From the NCBI GenBank assembly GCA_035946955.1, contig DASYYE010000167.1:1-29059 (forward strand): a stretch of 29,059 bases of DNA. The letters are read 5' to 3'. The position numbers were made by a program, and so were the translations under genes. A model generated the notes under the pieces. It was not told where the DNA came from. It was given only the letters and a program-made list of their open reading frames with translations, and made no database searches. Each line of letters begins with the position of its first letter. The stretch's first letter is position 1. Shown piece after piece: positions 15,682-23,569 of the stretch. Origin of the DNA: DASYYE01 sp035946955. Lineage in GTDB: Bacteria; Actinomycetota; Actinomycetes; Streptosporangiales; Streptosporangiaceae.

Positions 15682-17550
15682 TCACTCGCCGCGGGAACGG
15701 CGGGCACGCTGACGTGACCGTTCCTTGCCATCCAGGATGGTCTTGCGCAGCCGTACGGCCGTGGGGGTGACCTCGGCACACTCGCCGTCGGCGCAATACT
15801 CCAGCGCCTGCTCCAGGCTGAGCAGCCGGGGCGGCACCAGCCGCTCCAGTTCCTCCGCGGTCGACGAGCGGACGTTGGTGAGCTTGCGCTCGCGGGTGAT
15901 GTTGACGTCCATGTCGTCGGGCCTGGAGTTCTCGCCGACGACCATCCCCTCGTACACCTCGGTGCCGGGCCCCACGAACAGTGACCCACGCTCCTGCAGG
16001 GAGAAGCAGGCGTAGCTGGTGACGTTCCCGTACCGGTCGGCCACCAGCGAGCCGGTGGGGCGCACACGCATGGCCCCGAACCACGGCTCGTAACCCTCGA
16101 ACACGTGGTGGGCTATGCCTGTCCCCCGGGTGTCGGTGAGGAACTCGGTGCGGAAGCCGATCAGCCCACGCGCGGGCACCGTGTAGTCCAGCCGGACCCA
16201 CCCGGTGCCGTGGTTGGTCATGTTCTCCAGACGGCCCTTGCGTCCCGCGGTCAGCCCGGTCACGGCCCCCAGGTACTCCTCGGGCACGTCCACGGTGAGC
16301 CGCTCGACCGGCTCACAGATGATGCCCTCGACCTCTCTGGTCACCACGGTGGGTCTGCCCACGGTCAGCTCATAGCCCTCCCGGCGCATGGTCTCCACCA
16401 GCACGGCCAGGGCGAGCTCGCCACGGCCCTGCACCTCCCAGGTGTCGGGGCGTTCGGTGGGCAGGACCCGCAGGGACACGTTGCCGACCATCTCCCGGTC
16501 AAGCCGGTCGCGCACCAGCCGGGCGGTGACCTTGGTGCCTTTCTCGCGGCCAGCCAGTGGTGAGGTGTTCACACCCACCGTCACCGACACCGCGGGCTCG
16601 TCCACCGTGATGAGCGGCAGCGGGCGCGGGTCATCCGGGTCTGCCAGGGTCTCGCCGATCATGATGTCGCTGATGCCAGCCACCGCGATGATGTCGCCCG
16701 GGCCCGCCTGCTCAGCCGGCACCCGCTCCAGCGCCTCGGTGAGGTAGAGCTCGCTGACCTTGACCCGCTCGACCGAGCCGTCCCTGCGGCACCAGGCGGC
16801 CTGCTGGCCACGGCGGATAGTGCCGTTGTGGACCCGGCACAGCGCGATCCTGCCCAGGTAGGCCGAGGCGTCCAGGTTGGTCACGTGGGCCTGCAGCGGC
16901 GCACCTTCGGCGTAGGTGGGCGGCGGGACCGTTTCGCGCAGCACGGCGAACAAGGGCTCCAGGTCGGGTGAGTCCGGCAGTTCGCCGTCGGCCGGGCGCT
17001 TCAGCGAAGCCCGGCCGGCCCGGGCCGAGGCGTACACGATGGGGAACTCGATCTGCTCTTCGGTGGCATCGAGGTCCAGGAACAGCTCGTAACACGCGTC
17101 GATGACCTCGGCGATGCGGGCGTCAGCCCGGTCCACCTTGTTGATCACAAGGATGACCGGCAGGTTCGCCTCCAGCGTCTTGCGCAGCACGAACCGGGTC
17201 TGGGGCAGCGGCCCTTCACCGGCGTCCACCAGCAGCAAGACCCCGTCCACCATGGACAGGCCCCGCTCCACCTCCCCGCCGAAGTCGGCATGCCCCGGTG
17301 TGTCCACGATGTTGATGGTCAGACCGTCATGGCGGACAGCGGTGTTCTTGGCGAGGATCGTGATGCCCTTTTCCCGCTCGAGCTCGCCCGAGTCGAGGAC
17401 CCGCTCGGCCACCCGCTCGCCCGAGCGGAACGCCCCGGACTGCCAGAGCATGGCATCCACCAGCGTCGTCTTGCCATGGTCGACATGCGCCACGATGGCG
17501 ACGTTGCGTATGTCGTCCCGGGTGGCGAGGACGGCGGGGCTTTCGGACAT
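15682..17550 (-). CDS. typA: Ribosome-associated GTPase TypA/BipA
   Basis: This 622-residue translational GTPase binds 70S ribosomes and affects ribosome assembly and stress adaptation. G1 is A-H-V-D-H-G-K-T-T-L, followed by E-R-E-K-G-I-T-I in switch I, G3 D-T-P-G-H, G4 N-K-V-D and G5 S-A-R-A-G. Elongation-factor-like domains follow, and then the BipA-specific C-terminal region (G-R-G-E-L, T-D-T-R-G-T-G, N-I-T-R-E-R-K-L-T-N-V-R). ATG at 17548-17550 is preferred because GAAGG lies 7 nt upstream. A longer reading starting at 17598 adds 16 residues without similarity to the family. Full length; monocistronic, convergent with uppP. Confidence 0.94.
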   Translation of the reverse strand: MSESPAVLATRDDIRNVAIVAHVDHGKTTLVDAMLWQSGAFRSGERVAERVLDSGELEREKGITILAKNTAVRHDGLTINIVDTPGHADFGGEVERGLSMVDGVLLLVDAGEGPLPQTRFVLRKTLEANLPVILVINKVDRADARIAEVIDACYELFLDLDATEEQIEFPIVYASARAGRASLKRPADGELPDSPDLEPLFAVLRETVPPPTYAEGAPLQAHVTNLDASAYLGRIALCRVHNGTIRRGQQAAWCRRDGSVERVKVSELYLTEALERVPAEQAGPGDIIAVAGISDIMIGETLADPDDPRPLPLITVDEPAVSVTVGVNTSPLAGREKGTKVTARLVRDRLDREMVGNVSLRVLPTERPDTWEVQGRGELALAVLVETMRREGYELTVGRPTVVTREVEGIICEPVERLTVDVPEEYLGAVTGLTAGRKGRLENMTNHGTGWVRLDYTVPARGLIGFRTEFLTDTRGTGIAHHVFEGYEPWFGAMRVRPTGSLVADRYGNVTSYACFSLQERGSLFVGPGTEVYEGMVVGENSRPDDMDVNITRERKLTNVRSSTAEELERLVPPRLLSLEQALEYCADGECAEVTPTAVRLRKTILDGKERSRQRARRSRGE

Positions 17551-17645
17551 CACAGAACCTTCAGTGTCAGTGGGGTGGGGCGCGGCGAGCGGCCGCACTG
17601 CTGAGTCTATGAGACGCCTGGGCGGTTGCTCGCCCTTCGCTGAGG

Positions 17646-17693
17646 GTATGACCAGCCGGGCGACTTATGTTTAGAATATATTTTCGATATCCT
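17646..17693 (+). promoter_or_regulatory. AT-rich promoter candidate
   Basis: A strikingly AT-rich block (17665-17690) in GC-rich surroundings holds the -10-like boxes TATGTT (17666), TAGAAT (17672) and TATCCT (17688). It precedes the ORF at 17697 and may start either that gene (possibly leaderless) or both it and divergent typA. Confidence 0.4.
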
Positions 17694-17696
17694 GCT

Positions 17697-18356
17697 ATGG
17701 TGGGGACCGTGGCTTCTTATGTACCGCCGGGATGGCCGACTGGAGTCCACCCGCCTGGCAGCGAGGGGTTCGAGCGGACCGCCGTTGCCTGGCTGCTCGA
17801 CGTGGTCCCGCCGGACTACCGGCTGTACGGGGTACTGCGGCGCCACCCGGTCGCCCTGGCCACGCTGGCCAGCCACCACGTGCGCGCCTGTGTAGAGGGG
17901 GCACGGCAGGGCTACCGGAGTGCCCGGACCGAGCTGGGCGAGGCGCTGCCCGCCCACGCGCTCGGGTCAGTACTCGCCGCCTACCGCACCGAGGGCCGCC
18001 GCCTGGTCAACACCGCCCAGGCGGTGGAGCTCCTGGCAAGGGCATTGCGCGGCGAGGAATTCACGCCGCGGTTGCACGCTGAGGCCCCCCGGCGGCCAGT
18101 GCGGCACGGCTTAACAGTCTCAGACTCAGCTACCCCGCCCGGCTCAGCTGCCGTGGCCGACCAATCGCGCAGCGTCCAGGGCGATACAGCAACAGCTACC
18201 GGCACAACCTCAACTGCCCTGGCCGACCAATCGCGCAGCGTCCAGGGCGATGCCAATGCGGCACGCAAGGTCGGCGGCAAGCGCCGCGACCTCACGCGGC
18301 AGCCGCGGGCTGCTGGCACTGCCCACGACGAGCATGCCCCCGCCTTCCTTGGGTGA
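17697..18356 (+). CDS. Conserved actinobacterial protein of unknown function
   Basis: I recognise the general type (actinobacterial Y-V-P-P-G-W-P… proteins) but no function. Residues about 5-120 are compact and helical: F-E-R-T-A-V-A-W-L-L-D-V-V-P-P-D-Y-R, V-L-R-R-H-P-V-A-L-A, and A-Y-R-T-E-G-R-R-L-V. The rest is low complexity. The start is uncertain: ATG 17697, GTG 17700 and GTG 17709 are all possible, while an ATG at 17667 falls inside the AT-rich promoter block. The last 49 codons lie antisense to the 3' end of the gene at 18210-19781, and V/L-A-D-Q-S-R-S-V-Q-G-D occurs twice because of a DNA duplication. The tail may therefore be an extension gained by rearrangement. Confidence 0.65.
   Translation: MVGTVASYVPPGWPTGVHPPGSEGFERTAVAWLLDVVPPDYRLYGVLRRHPVALATLASHHVRACVEGARQGYRSARTELGEALPAHALGSVLAAYRTEGRRLVNTAQAVELLARALRGEEFTPRLHAEAPRRPVRHGLTVSDSATPPGSAAVADQSRSVQGDTATATGTTSTALADQSRSVQGDANAARKVGGKRRDLTRQPRAAGTAHDEHAPAFLG
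18155..18251. repeat. 31-bp direct repeat, 66-bp period, at the 3' end of the HATPase-GAF gene
   Basis: The 31 bases at 18155-18185 recur exactly at 18221-18251, and similarity extends about 10 bases further left with two changes. On the minus strand both copies encode A-L-D-A-A-R-L-V-G and are followed by a TGA after G-S. Thus the last codons and stop of the gene ending at 18210 are present twice. Confidence 0.8.
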
Positions 18357-19781
18357 GCTGAGCGGGAAACACCAGGCCACCTCCGCGGCGAACGCGTCCA
18401 CGCCTGCCGGGACCCCGTTCTGGCCAGCCAGCGACAGGGGCCGTCGCCAGCCCTGGCCGGAGGCCGCCTCCGGCAGTGGCACACCCCACGCGCCGGTCTC
18501 ACAGAGCCGGCCGAGCAGCCAGGCAAGGGCGTCTCTGCGGCCGGCCTGCGCGTGACGGACGAGCGCGGGCCGCAGCCCACCCGCGTCATCACCGAGCAGC
18601 ACGGCACACCACGGCGCCAGCCGGGGCACGGTGACCCGCCCGGCGAGAGCCAGGATGTCCGCCTCATCCAGCCCGTGGCCGAGCAGACCGCTGGCCTCGG
18701 CGAGAGCCGCCATCCTCCCTCGCCTCACCCGCTCCATCTCTGTCAGCCACGCGCGGTACAGGACGGGCCCGCACTCATCGGCCAGGGCCTGCAGCCGGTG
18801 GTTGTCGGCTTCGGTGAACCGGCTGCTGCCAGCGGACACCGCCGCGAGCAGGCCGGTGACCCGGCCGTCAACGATGAAGGGGACGGTCACCACGGATGGC
18901 GCGGCGGGCCCCGAGGCCGGCAAGGACACGAGCAGGTCTTCGCTGACCCCGGCACCGCCAGGGCCGCCAGGCTGGTCACCGGGCAGTGATGGCATGCTGC
19001 CCGCAACCGCCCGCAACCGCAGGTCACCCTCTTCGTCCAGCACGAGTGCGACTGCGGCGTCCGCGCCCAGCTCGGCCTTGGCCGAGGCCACCGCCTTGGC
19101 CAGCAGCCGCTGGTAGCCCGGATCACCGGACGGCGCCTGGTCCGCGTCTGACAGCCGCTCCAGGTCGGGTGCGGGCTGCTGGTCGAAGACCAGGGCGGGC
19201 GCCAGCACCGGGCCGAGCGCGTCCGCGCTGAGCAGGGAGGTAAGGCTGACATCCTGGTCGGTCATGCTGTCCGCCACCGCTGGACCCTCATCGGCACCCT
19301 CAGCGGCGCCAGCATCCAGGACCGAGCCCTGCAGGCCGAGCCGGAACCACACGGCCTTGGCGGACCGGCCGTAGGTGACTCCCCAGGAAGAAGCCAGCGC
19401 CGCGGGCAGGAGCAACCCGCGCCCGCTGGTGTGTTCGGCCGGGGCACGGCGGCTGACGGCCATCTCGGGCACCAGCCGTGCCGGGTGGCTGTCGCTCACC
19501 ACCACCTCGACCGCACTGGCGGACAGCTTGCAGGTGACACGCACCGATGTCCCCGCGTGCACCACGGCATTGGTGACAAGCTCGCTGGTCAGCAGGACCG
19601 CGTCGTCGACCAGGCCGTGACCGTCCGCAGCGGCGCCCGCCACCACCCACGATTGCAGTGTGTCGCGGACGAACCGTCGTGCGGCAGCGGCGGCCGTCGG
19701 CTCAGGCTGATATGCCGCAGTCGCGACAAGATCCTTGCTGCCCACGTGCCCTCTCGGAGCTATCCCGGTGCTGACCTCCAT
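18210..19781 (-). CDS. HATPase/GAF regulator, apparently lacking a PP2C domain
   Basis: The 523-residue protein begins with an RsbW-like histidine-kinase-type ATPase domain: L-L-T-S-E-L-V-T-N-A-V-V-H-A-G (N box), then G-R-G-L-L-L-P. One or two GAF-like regions follow (about 190-500), including V-P-F-I-V-D-G-R-V-T-G-L-L-A-A-V and a second region ending C-R-I-G-I-A-L-D-A-A-R-L-V. In related actinobacterial proteins this last helix leads into a SpoIIE-type PP2C phosphatase; here TGA follows two or three residues later. Likely role: sensor/anti-sigma-like kinase in a partner-switch system, inferred. ATG 19779-19781 is chosen (GGAG 10 nt upstream); a start at 19817 would overlap the upstream acyltransferase stop. 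It probably shares a transcript with that gene, 32 bp away. Confidence 0.75.
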   Translation of the reverse strand: MEVSTGIAPRGHVGSKDLVATAAYQPEPTAAAAARRFVRDTLQSWVVAGAAADGHGLVDDAVLLTSELVTNAVVHAGTSVRVTCKLSASAVEVVVSDSHPARLVPEMAVSRRAPAEHTSGRGLLLPAALASSWGVTYGRSAKAVWFRLGLQGSVLDAGAAEGADEGPAVADSMTDQDVSLTSLLSADALGPVLAPALVFDQQPAPDLERLSDADQAPSGDPGYQRLLAKAVASAKAELGADAAVALVLDEEGDLRLRAVAGSMPSLPGDQPGGPGGAGVSEDLLVSLPASGPAAPSVVTVPFIVDGRVTGLLAAVSAGSSRFTEADNHRLQALADECGPVLYRAWLTEMERVRRGRMAALAEASGLLGHGLDEADILALAGRVTVPRLAPWCAVLLGDDAGGLRPALVRHAQAGRRDALAWLLGRLCETGAWGVPLPEAASGQGWRRPLSLAGQNGVPAGVDAFAAEVAWCFPLSSPKEGGGMLVVGSASSPRLPREVAALAADLACRIGIALDAARLVGQGS

Positions 19782-19813
19782 CGTGACAGACTCCGCATGC
19801 GTTTCCTGGCAGA

Positions 19814-20512
19814 TCACTGACGATTGCCAACTGTCAATGGGGGGCGTGCCCAGCCGTTCCCCGCGACGTATTCACGCACCACCCTGGCGGGGACGCCAGC
19901 GACCACGCAGCGGTCGGGTACCTCGCCACGGACCACCGACCCGGCGGCCACCACGACGTTACGCCCGATAGTTGCGCCGGGCAGCACAATGGCCCCGGTG
20001 CCGAGCCAGGTCCCGGCCCCTATGCGGACCGCGGTATTGACCGGCCACTGCAGGCCGATCGGCACGTCAGGGTCGGTGTAGCCGTGGTTCTGGTCTGTGA
20101 TGTAGACGTTGGGACCGGTGTAGACGTCGTCCCCGATCATGATCGAGTCGTGTGCGACCACATGGCTGCCGGCCCCGATCACGCATCGGTCACCGATTCT
20201 CAGCAACGGCCGCTCTCCCAGGTCCTGCCCGGGCACCATACCCGCGCTCAGGCTGACATTCGGGCCCACCATAGTGTCCGCACCAATTTCAATCCACTTC
20301 TGGCCGAAGAGGACACCTGGCGGGAAGCCGATGAAGGACCCGGGGCCGAACGCGGCGAACCCACGCCCGGCAGGGGTTGTGGCGGTGATCACGCCGGCAC
20401 GTTGCGCGGCTCCCCAGAGCCGGTGCACCGTCCGCCACGCGACCCGCTGGCGCACGTCCTGCCACCCCGCCAGCCGGGGCTGACGCGGCAAGGCGTCCTT
20501 CCTGGTCAACAT
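19814..20512 (-). CDS. Hexapeptide-repeat (left-handed beta-helix) acyltransferase
   Basis: The 232-residue protein has repeated hexapeptide turns (I-G-A-D-T-M, V-G-P-N-V-S, I-G-D-R-C-V, I-G-A-G-S-H, I-G-D-D-V-Y, V-R-I-G-A-G-T-W-L-G, A-T-I-G-R-N-V-V-V-A-A-G-S-V-V). The D-Q-N-H-G-Y loop contains the His used for acyl transfer in this superfamily, and V-A-G-V-P-A-R-V-V-R is the usual C-terminal motif. It probably transfers an acetyl or other acyl group from CoA to a sugar or lipid in the cytosol; the acceptor is not predictable. ATG 20510-20512 is chosen since the upstream extension is unconserved in character. TAGCGT about 10 nt upstream suggests a leaderless or very short leader. Confidence 0.85.
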   Translation of the reverse strand: MLTRKDALPRQPRLAGWQDVRQRVAWRTVHRLWGAAQRAGVITATTPAGRGFAAFGPGSFIGFPPGVLFGQKWIEIGADTMVGPNVSLSAGMVPGQDLGERPLLRIGDRCVIGAGSHVVAHDSIMIGDDVYTGPNVYITDQNHGYTDPDVPIGLQWPVNTAVRIGAGTWLGTGAIVLPGATIGRNVVVAAGSVVRGEVPDRCVVAGVPARVVREYVAGNGWARPPLTVGNRQ

Positions 20513-20639
20513 GACCGACCACGCTACCCGCCCAGTGCCACTGTGCTGGCGCCTGTTTGGCCGGCAGGCAAGCCCACACACGCCAGTCACGCCTGCCCCA
20601 CAGCCACCGAGACCGCGTCTGGCACCGGCTTCGGCGTAC

Positions 20640-20651
20640 TAGATTTCGTGC
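20640..20651 (+). promoter_or_regulatory. -10-like box of the SUFU-domain gene
   Basis: TAGATT (20640-20645) lies 6 nt before ATG 20652, and no Shine-Dalgarno sequence is present, as expected for a leaderless transcript. No convincing -35 element is seen. Confidence 0.35.
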
Positions 20652-21779
20652 ATGTCCTCATTGCGCAGGAGTGGGCGGGCGACGCGCCTGGGCGTGCCGT
20701 CAGACCAGCCTGCCGTGCTGCTGGACAGCAAGAGCCCGTACGAGAGCCGCAGGCTCGTCGTCACCTCCGACGGAGTCACGTCCACGGCGTCGCTGCACAA
20801 CGCCGAGACCATCGTGGGGAGCGCGTGGGTCGCCAACCACGCGCCCGCCCCAGCAGGCCTGGAATGGTCCCAGGTGGCAGCAGGACAGGCCCCGCTCATG
20901 CCAGCCGGCCACACCAAGCACCCAGGCGGCACCCCAGCGCTCGACCCGCGGGCGCTGCGGGCACTGTGGTTCGAAGAGGGGGACGGCGTAGCGGTCCTGG
21001 AGGGCGGGCAGCTCCTCGCGGTGATCCCGGGCTGGTCGGACATGTCACGGGGCATGCCTGGCTACAGCCGGGATGCCCTGGGCCAGACCCCCTTTGCCTG
21101 GTCACTGGATGACGCTATGGAAGGCCTGGGGGCCAGGGCGGACCGTGCGAGCGCGTTCTGGCGGTGGCGTCAGCGGGATGACTCCTGGAGCACCTTCCAG
21201 CAGTCCATGCTCGGCCACCTGCTCGGGCGGCTCGGGCCAGGGGGACGCTACTGGGACGTCGCAGGTGGCAAGCAGCCCATGGTGGGCGTGTCAGAGCGCC
21301 CGCCCACACGTGAGCGGCCCTACTCGGTCCTGTCCACCCTGGGCATGTGCTGCCAGCGGATGCCCGCGGTGGAGCAGGCGATGGAAGACCCTGGCCCCTA
21401 CTCCCGGGTCGAACTGGCCCTGGCGACCACGCTGCCCACCCCGCAGGCGGCGCGGGTGTTCCTGTGGCTGGGGCAGTACCCCTGGCGGGCGGTGACCTGG
21501 TTTGGGACCGGGCACACGATCCGCTGGTACCACGAGCCCGCCACGTTCCCCCTCGGCAACTCCTATGAGGCCGTGCTGCTGCTGGAGAACCCCTCCGGCC
21601 TGCTCGGCCCGGACGTGCCCGACCTGTCCGGGTTCTCACTCGCAGGCGACCCCGTGCGGTGGCTGTGGGTCATCCCCATCCGTGAACGTGACCGGATGCT
21701 GGCCCGCGAGCGCGGGGCCGTGAGCCTCGTCACGCACCTCGCAGCGCATCGGCGGAGCTGGGTGGCAGGTCAGGACTAG
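20652..21779 (+). CDS. Suppressor of fused (SUFU)-domain protein
   Basis: The 375-residue protein has a C-terminal half matching the bacterial SUFU-like domain: P-Y-S-V-L-S-T-L-G-M, R-V-E-L-A-L-A-T, a W-F-G-T-G-H-T-I-R-W segment, L-L-L-E-N-P, and the closing W-L-W-V-I-P-I-R-E-R-D. In bacteria this domain is often found in immunity or polymorphic-toxin contexts, but no toxin gene is adjacent here. The N-terminal half (1-190) is not recognised; it contains an L-E-G-G-Q-L-L-A-V-I-P-G-W-S segment. No signal peptide, so cytosolic. It stands alone, ending in a strong hairpin. Confidence 0.8.
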   Translation: MSSLRRSGRATRLGVPSDQPAVLLDSKSPYESRRLVVTSDGVTSTASLHNAETIVGSAWVANHAPAPAGLEWSQVAAGQAPLMPAGHTKHPGGTPALDPRALRALWFEEGDGVAVLEGGQLLAVIPGWSDMSRGMPGYSRDALGQTPFAWSLDDAMEGLGARADRASAFWRWRQRDDSWSTFQQSMLGHLLGRLGPGGRYWDVAGGKQPMVGVSERPPTRERPYSVLSTLGMCCQRMPAVEQAMEDPGPYSRVELALATTLPTPQAARVFLWLGQYPWRAVTWFGTGHTIRWYHEPATFPLGNSYEAVLLLENPSGLLGPDVPDLSGFSLAGDPVRWLWVIPIRERDRMLARERGAVSLVTHLAAHRRSWVAGQD

Positions 21780-21813
21780 CGTGCTGTCCGCCCACCTGAG
21801 GGCGGACAGCACG
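21780..21813. terminator. Strong bidirectional hairpin terminator
   Basis: A perfect 14-bp stem (CGTGCTGTCCGCCC with GGGCGGACAGCACG) and 6-nt loop starts right after the stop of the SUFU-domain gene. It ends 3 nt before the stop of the convergent small ORF. There is no T run, which is common for actinobacterial terminators; its symmetry would serve both transcripts. Confidence 0.75.
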
Positions 21814-21816
21814 GAA

Positions 21817-21990
21817 TCACTGGATATGCAGCGAGACGCCGAGCAGCGGCAGCCACCACAGCAGGATGGCGAGGATTGCCGACAGGATGGCCTTCAACAA
21901 GCCGACGTGGAGGTAACCCTTTTCCCAGGCGATGACCACGCCGATGATCAGATAGATCAGGAACACGATGCCAATAGGTCTTTTCAGCAT
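21817..21990 (-). CDS. Small conserved-looking membrane protein (57 residues)
   Basis: An ATG at 21988-21990, with GGGAG 6 nt upstream, opens a 57-codon frame ending in TGA at 21817. The product starts M-L-K-R-P-I-G-I-V-F, has two hydrophobic helices (about 6-22 and 30-51) separated by the turn E-K-G-Y-L-H-V-G, and ends G-V-S-L-H-I-Q. The good ribosome binding site, codon bias and terminator right after the stop support a real gene. Function is unknown. It lies 110 bp downstream of cdsA on the same strand and may be read from the cdsA transcript or its own promoter. Confidence 0.72.
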   Translation of the reverse strand: MLKRPIGIVFLIYLIIGVVIAWEKGYLHVGLLKAILSAILAILLWWLPLLGVSLHIQ

Positions 21991-22100
21991 CAAAGACTCC
22001 CATCCCCCCGCGCAAGGTACGAGGTGCCCATGATCTCCCCTGGCAGCAACACATCAAACGTGACTGAAGAGCCATGATTGGTGCGGAATTAGCGCCGAAA

Positions 22101-22976
22101 TCAACCGTGCGGCGATACGAAGACCAGGAGCAGCAGCCAGACCACCGGCGCAGTCGTGAGGTGCGAGTCGATCCGGTCCAGGATCCCCCCGTGCCCCGGC
22201 AGGACCGAGCCCATATCCTTGATCCCCAGGTCCCGCTTGACCATGGACTCGGCCAGGTCGCCCAGGGTGGCGGCGGCCAGGGCCGCCAGGCCCACCAGCA
22301 CCCCCTGCCAGGCCGGGGCGTGCAGCAACGTCGGCAGGGTGATCGCCCCCGCCGCCGTGCAGGCGATGGCGGAGCCTGTGAACCCCTCCCAGGTCTTGTG
22401 CGGGCTGATGGCCGGGGCCATCGTGTGACGGCCGAGCAGGCTGCCCACGGCATAGCCACCCACGTCGCTGCACACGGCCAGGATCAGGAACACCAGCGTC
22501 CGCCGCGCACCATCGGGCGCAGCCAGCATGAGTGCCACGAAACCCGCGATGAGCGGCAGGTAGGTGTAGGCGAACACACCGGCCGTCACATCCCGCAGGT
22601 AGCCGTCCGGGCCGCCCGCCAGGCGCCAGGCAAGGACCGCAAGGACCGTGAGCGCCAGGCAGGCGAGCATGGAACGCTCACCCCGCCAGTAGGCGAGCAC
22701 CACGGTCACGGCCCCGCCGACAGCCACCGGGACCAGCGGCAGGCGGATCCCCCGCGCCGCCAGGGCACGGGCCAGCTCCTCCAGCGCGATCCCGACCGCG
22801 ACCCCCACCACGATCAGGAAAGTCGCCTTGACAGTGAACAAGGTCACGAGCGCGAGCGCGCCCATGCCCACGCCGACTCCCAGCGCTGCCCAGACGTTAC
22901 GCCCCCGTGAGCTGCCGCCCGCACGGCCGGCCTGACTGGCCTCCTCGGCCGTGCCGTGCGCCAAATCGTCAGGCAA
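22101..22976 (-). CDS. cdsA: Phosphatidate cytidylyltransferase
   Basis: This 291-residue integral membrane enzyme makes CDP-diacylglycerol from phosphatidate and CTP, the branch point for phosphatidylinositol, phosphatidylglycerol and cardiolipin. The family signature is complete: S-P-H-K-T-W-E-G-F-T-G-S, then G-D-L-A-E-S-M-V-K-R-D-L-G-I-K-D with P-G-H-G-G-I-L-D-R-I-D-S. Seven to eight hydrophobic segments precede and surround it. The start is TTG at 22974-22976, supported by GAGG 7 nt upstream inside the end of frr. Only 2 nt separate it from the frr stop, so the two genes are co-transcribed. Confidence 0.93.
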   Translation of the reverse strand: MPDDLAHGTAEEASQAGRAGGSSRGRNVWAALGVGVGMGALALVTLFTVKATFLIVVGVAVGIALEELARALAARGIRLPLVPVAVGGAVTVVLAYWRGERSMLACLALTVLAVLAWRLAGGPDGYLRDVTAGVFAYTYLPLIAGFVALMLAAPDGARRTLVFLILAVCSDVGGYAVGSLLGRHTMAPAISPHKTWEGFTGSAIACTAAGAITLPTLLHAPAWQGVLVGLAALAAATLGDLAESMVKRDLGIKDMGSVLPGHGGILDRIDSHLTTAPVVWLLLLVFVSPHG

Positions 22977-22978
22977 GT

Positions 22979-23536
22979 TCAGACCTCAAGCAGTTCTGCT
23001 TCCTTGTGCTTGAGGAGCTCGTCCACCTGGGCGACGTAGGTGTGTGTCAGCTCGTCCAGTTCCCGCTCTGCCCGGTGGACCTCGTCCTCCCCGGCGTCCC
23101 CGGTCTTGACCAGCTTGTCCAGGGAGTCTTTCGCATGCCTGCGCACGTTGCGGATCGAGACACGGCTCTCTTCCGCCTTGTGCCGCGCGATCTTGATGTA
23201 CTCCTTGCGGCGCTCTTCCGACAGCTCAGGGAGCACTACCCGCAGGATCGTGCCGTCACTGGCGGGGTTCACGCCGAGGTCGCTGTTGCGGATGGCCTTC
23301 TCGATCGCTGACAGCGATGACTTGTCGAATGGCTGGATGACCACCATGCGCGGCTCGGGGATGTGGAATGAGGCGAGCTGGTTGACCGGTGTCTGGGTGC
23401 CGTAGTACTCGGCCGTGATCTTGGCGAACATGGCTGGGTGGGCGCGGCCTGTCCGGATGGCGGCAAAGTCTTCCTTGGCGACCGCGACGGCCTTCTCCAT
23501 CTTCTCCTCGGCTTCGAGGAGGGTTTCGTCTATCAC
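22979..23536 (-). CDS. frr: Ribosome recycling factor
   Basis: The 185-residue protein has the normal family length. Family motifs include F-A-A-I-R-T-G-R-A-H-P, Y-Y-G-T-Q-T-P-V-N-Q-L-A, P-F-D-K-S-S-L-S-A-I-E-K-A-I, L-P-E-L-S-E-E-R-R-K-E, and R-V-S-I-R-N-V-R-R. With EF-G it splits post-termination ribosomes. The start is GTG (23534-23536) with GGAG 5 nt upstream. It sits between pyrH (33-nt gap) and cdsA in the usual bacterial order. Confidence 0.95.
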   Translation of the reverse strand: MIDETLLEAEEKMEKAVAVAKEDFAAIRTGRAHPAMFAKITAEYYGTQTPVNQLASFHIPEPRMVVIQPFDKSSLSAIEKAIRNSDLGVNPASDGTILRVVLPELSEERRKEYIKIARHKAEESRVSIRNVRRHAKDSLDKLVKTGDAGEDEVHRAERELDELTHTYVAQVDELLKHKEAELLEV

Positions 23537-23569
23537 GGCGGCTCCTATGATCCAACGCCAGTGCGGCGC

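Noticed and set aside
18155..18251. CRISPR or attachment-site interpretation of the 31-bp repeats
   Set aside because: Only two copies with a 35-bp gap, within coding sequence, with no integrase or tRNA nearby; a local duplication is simpler.
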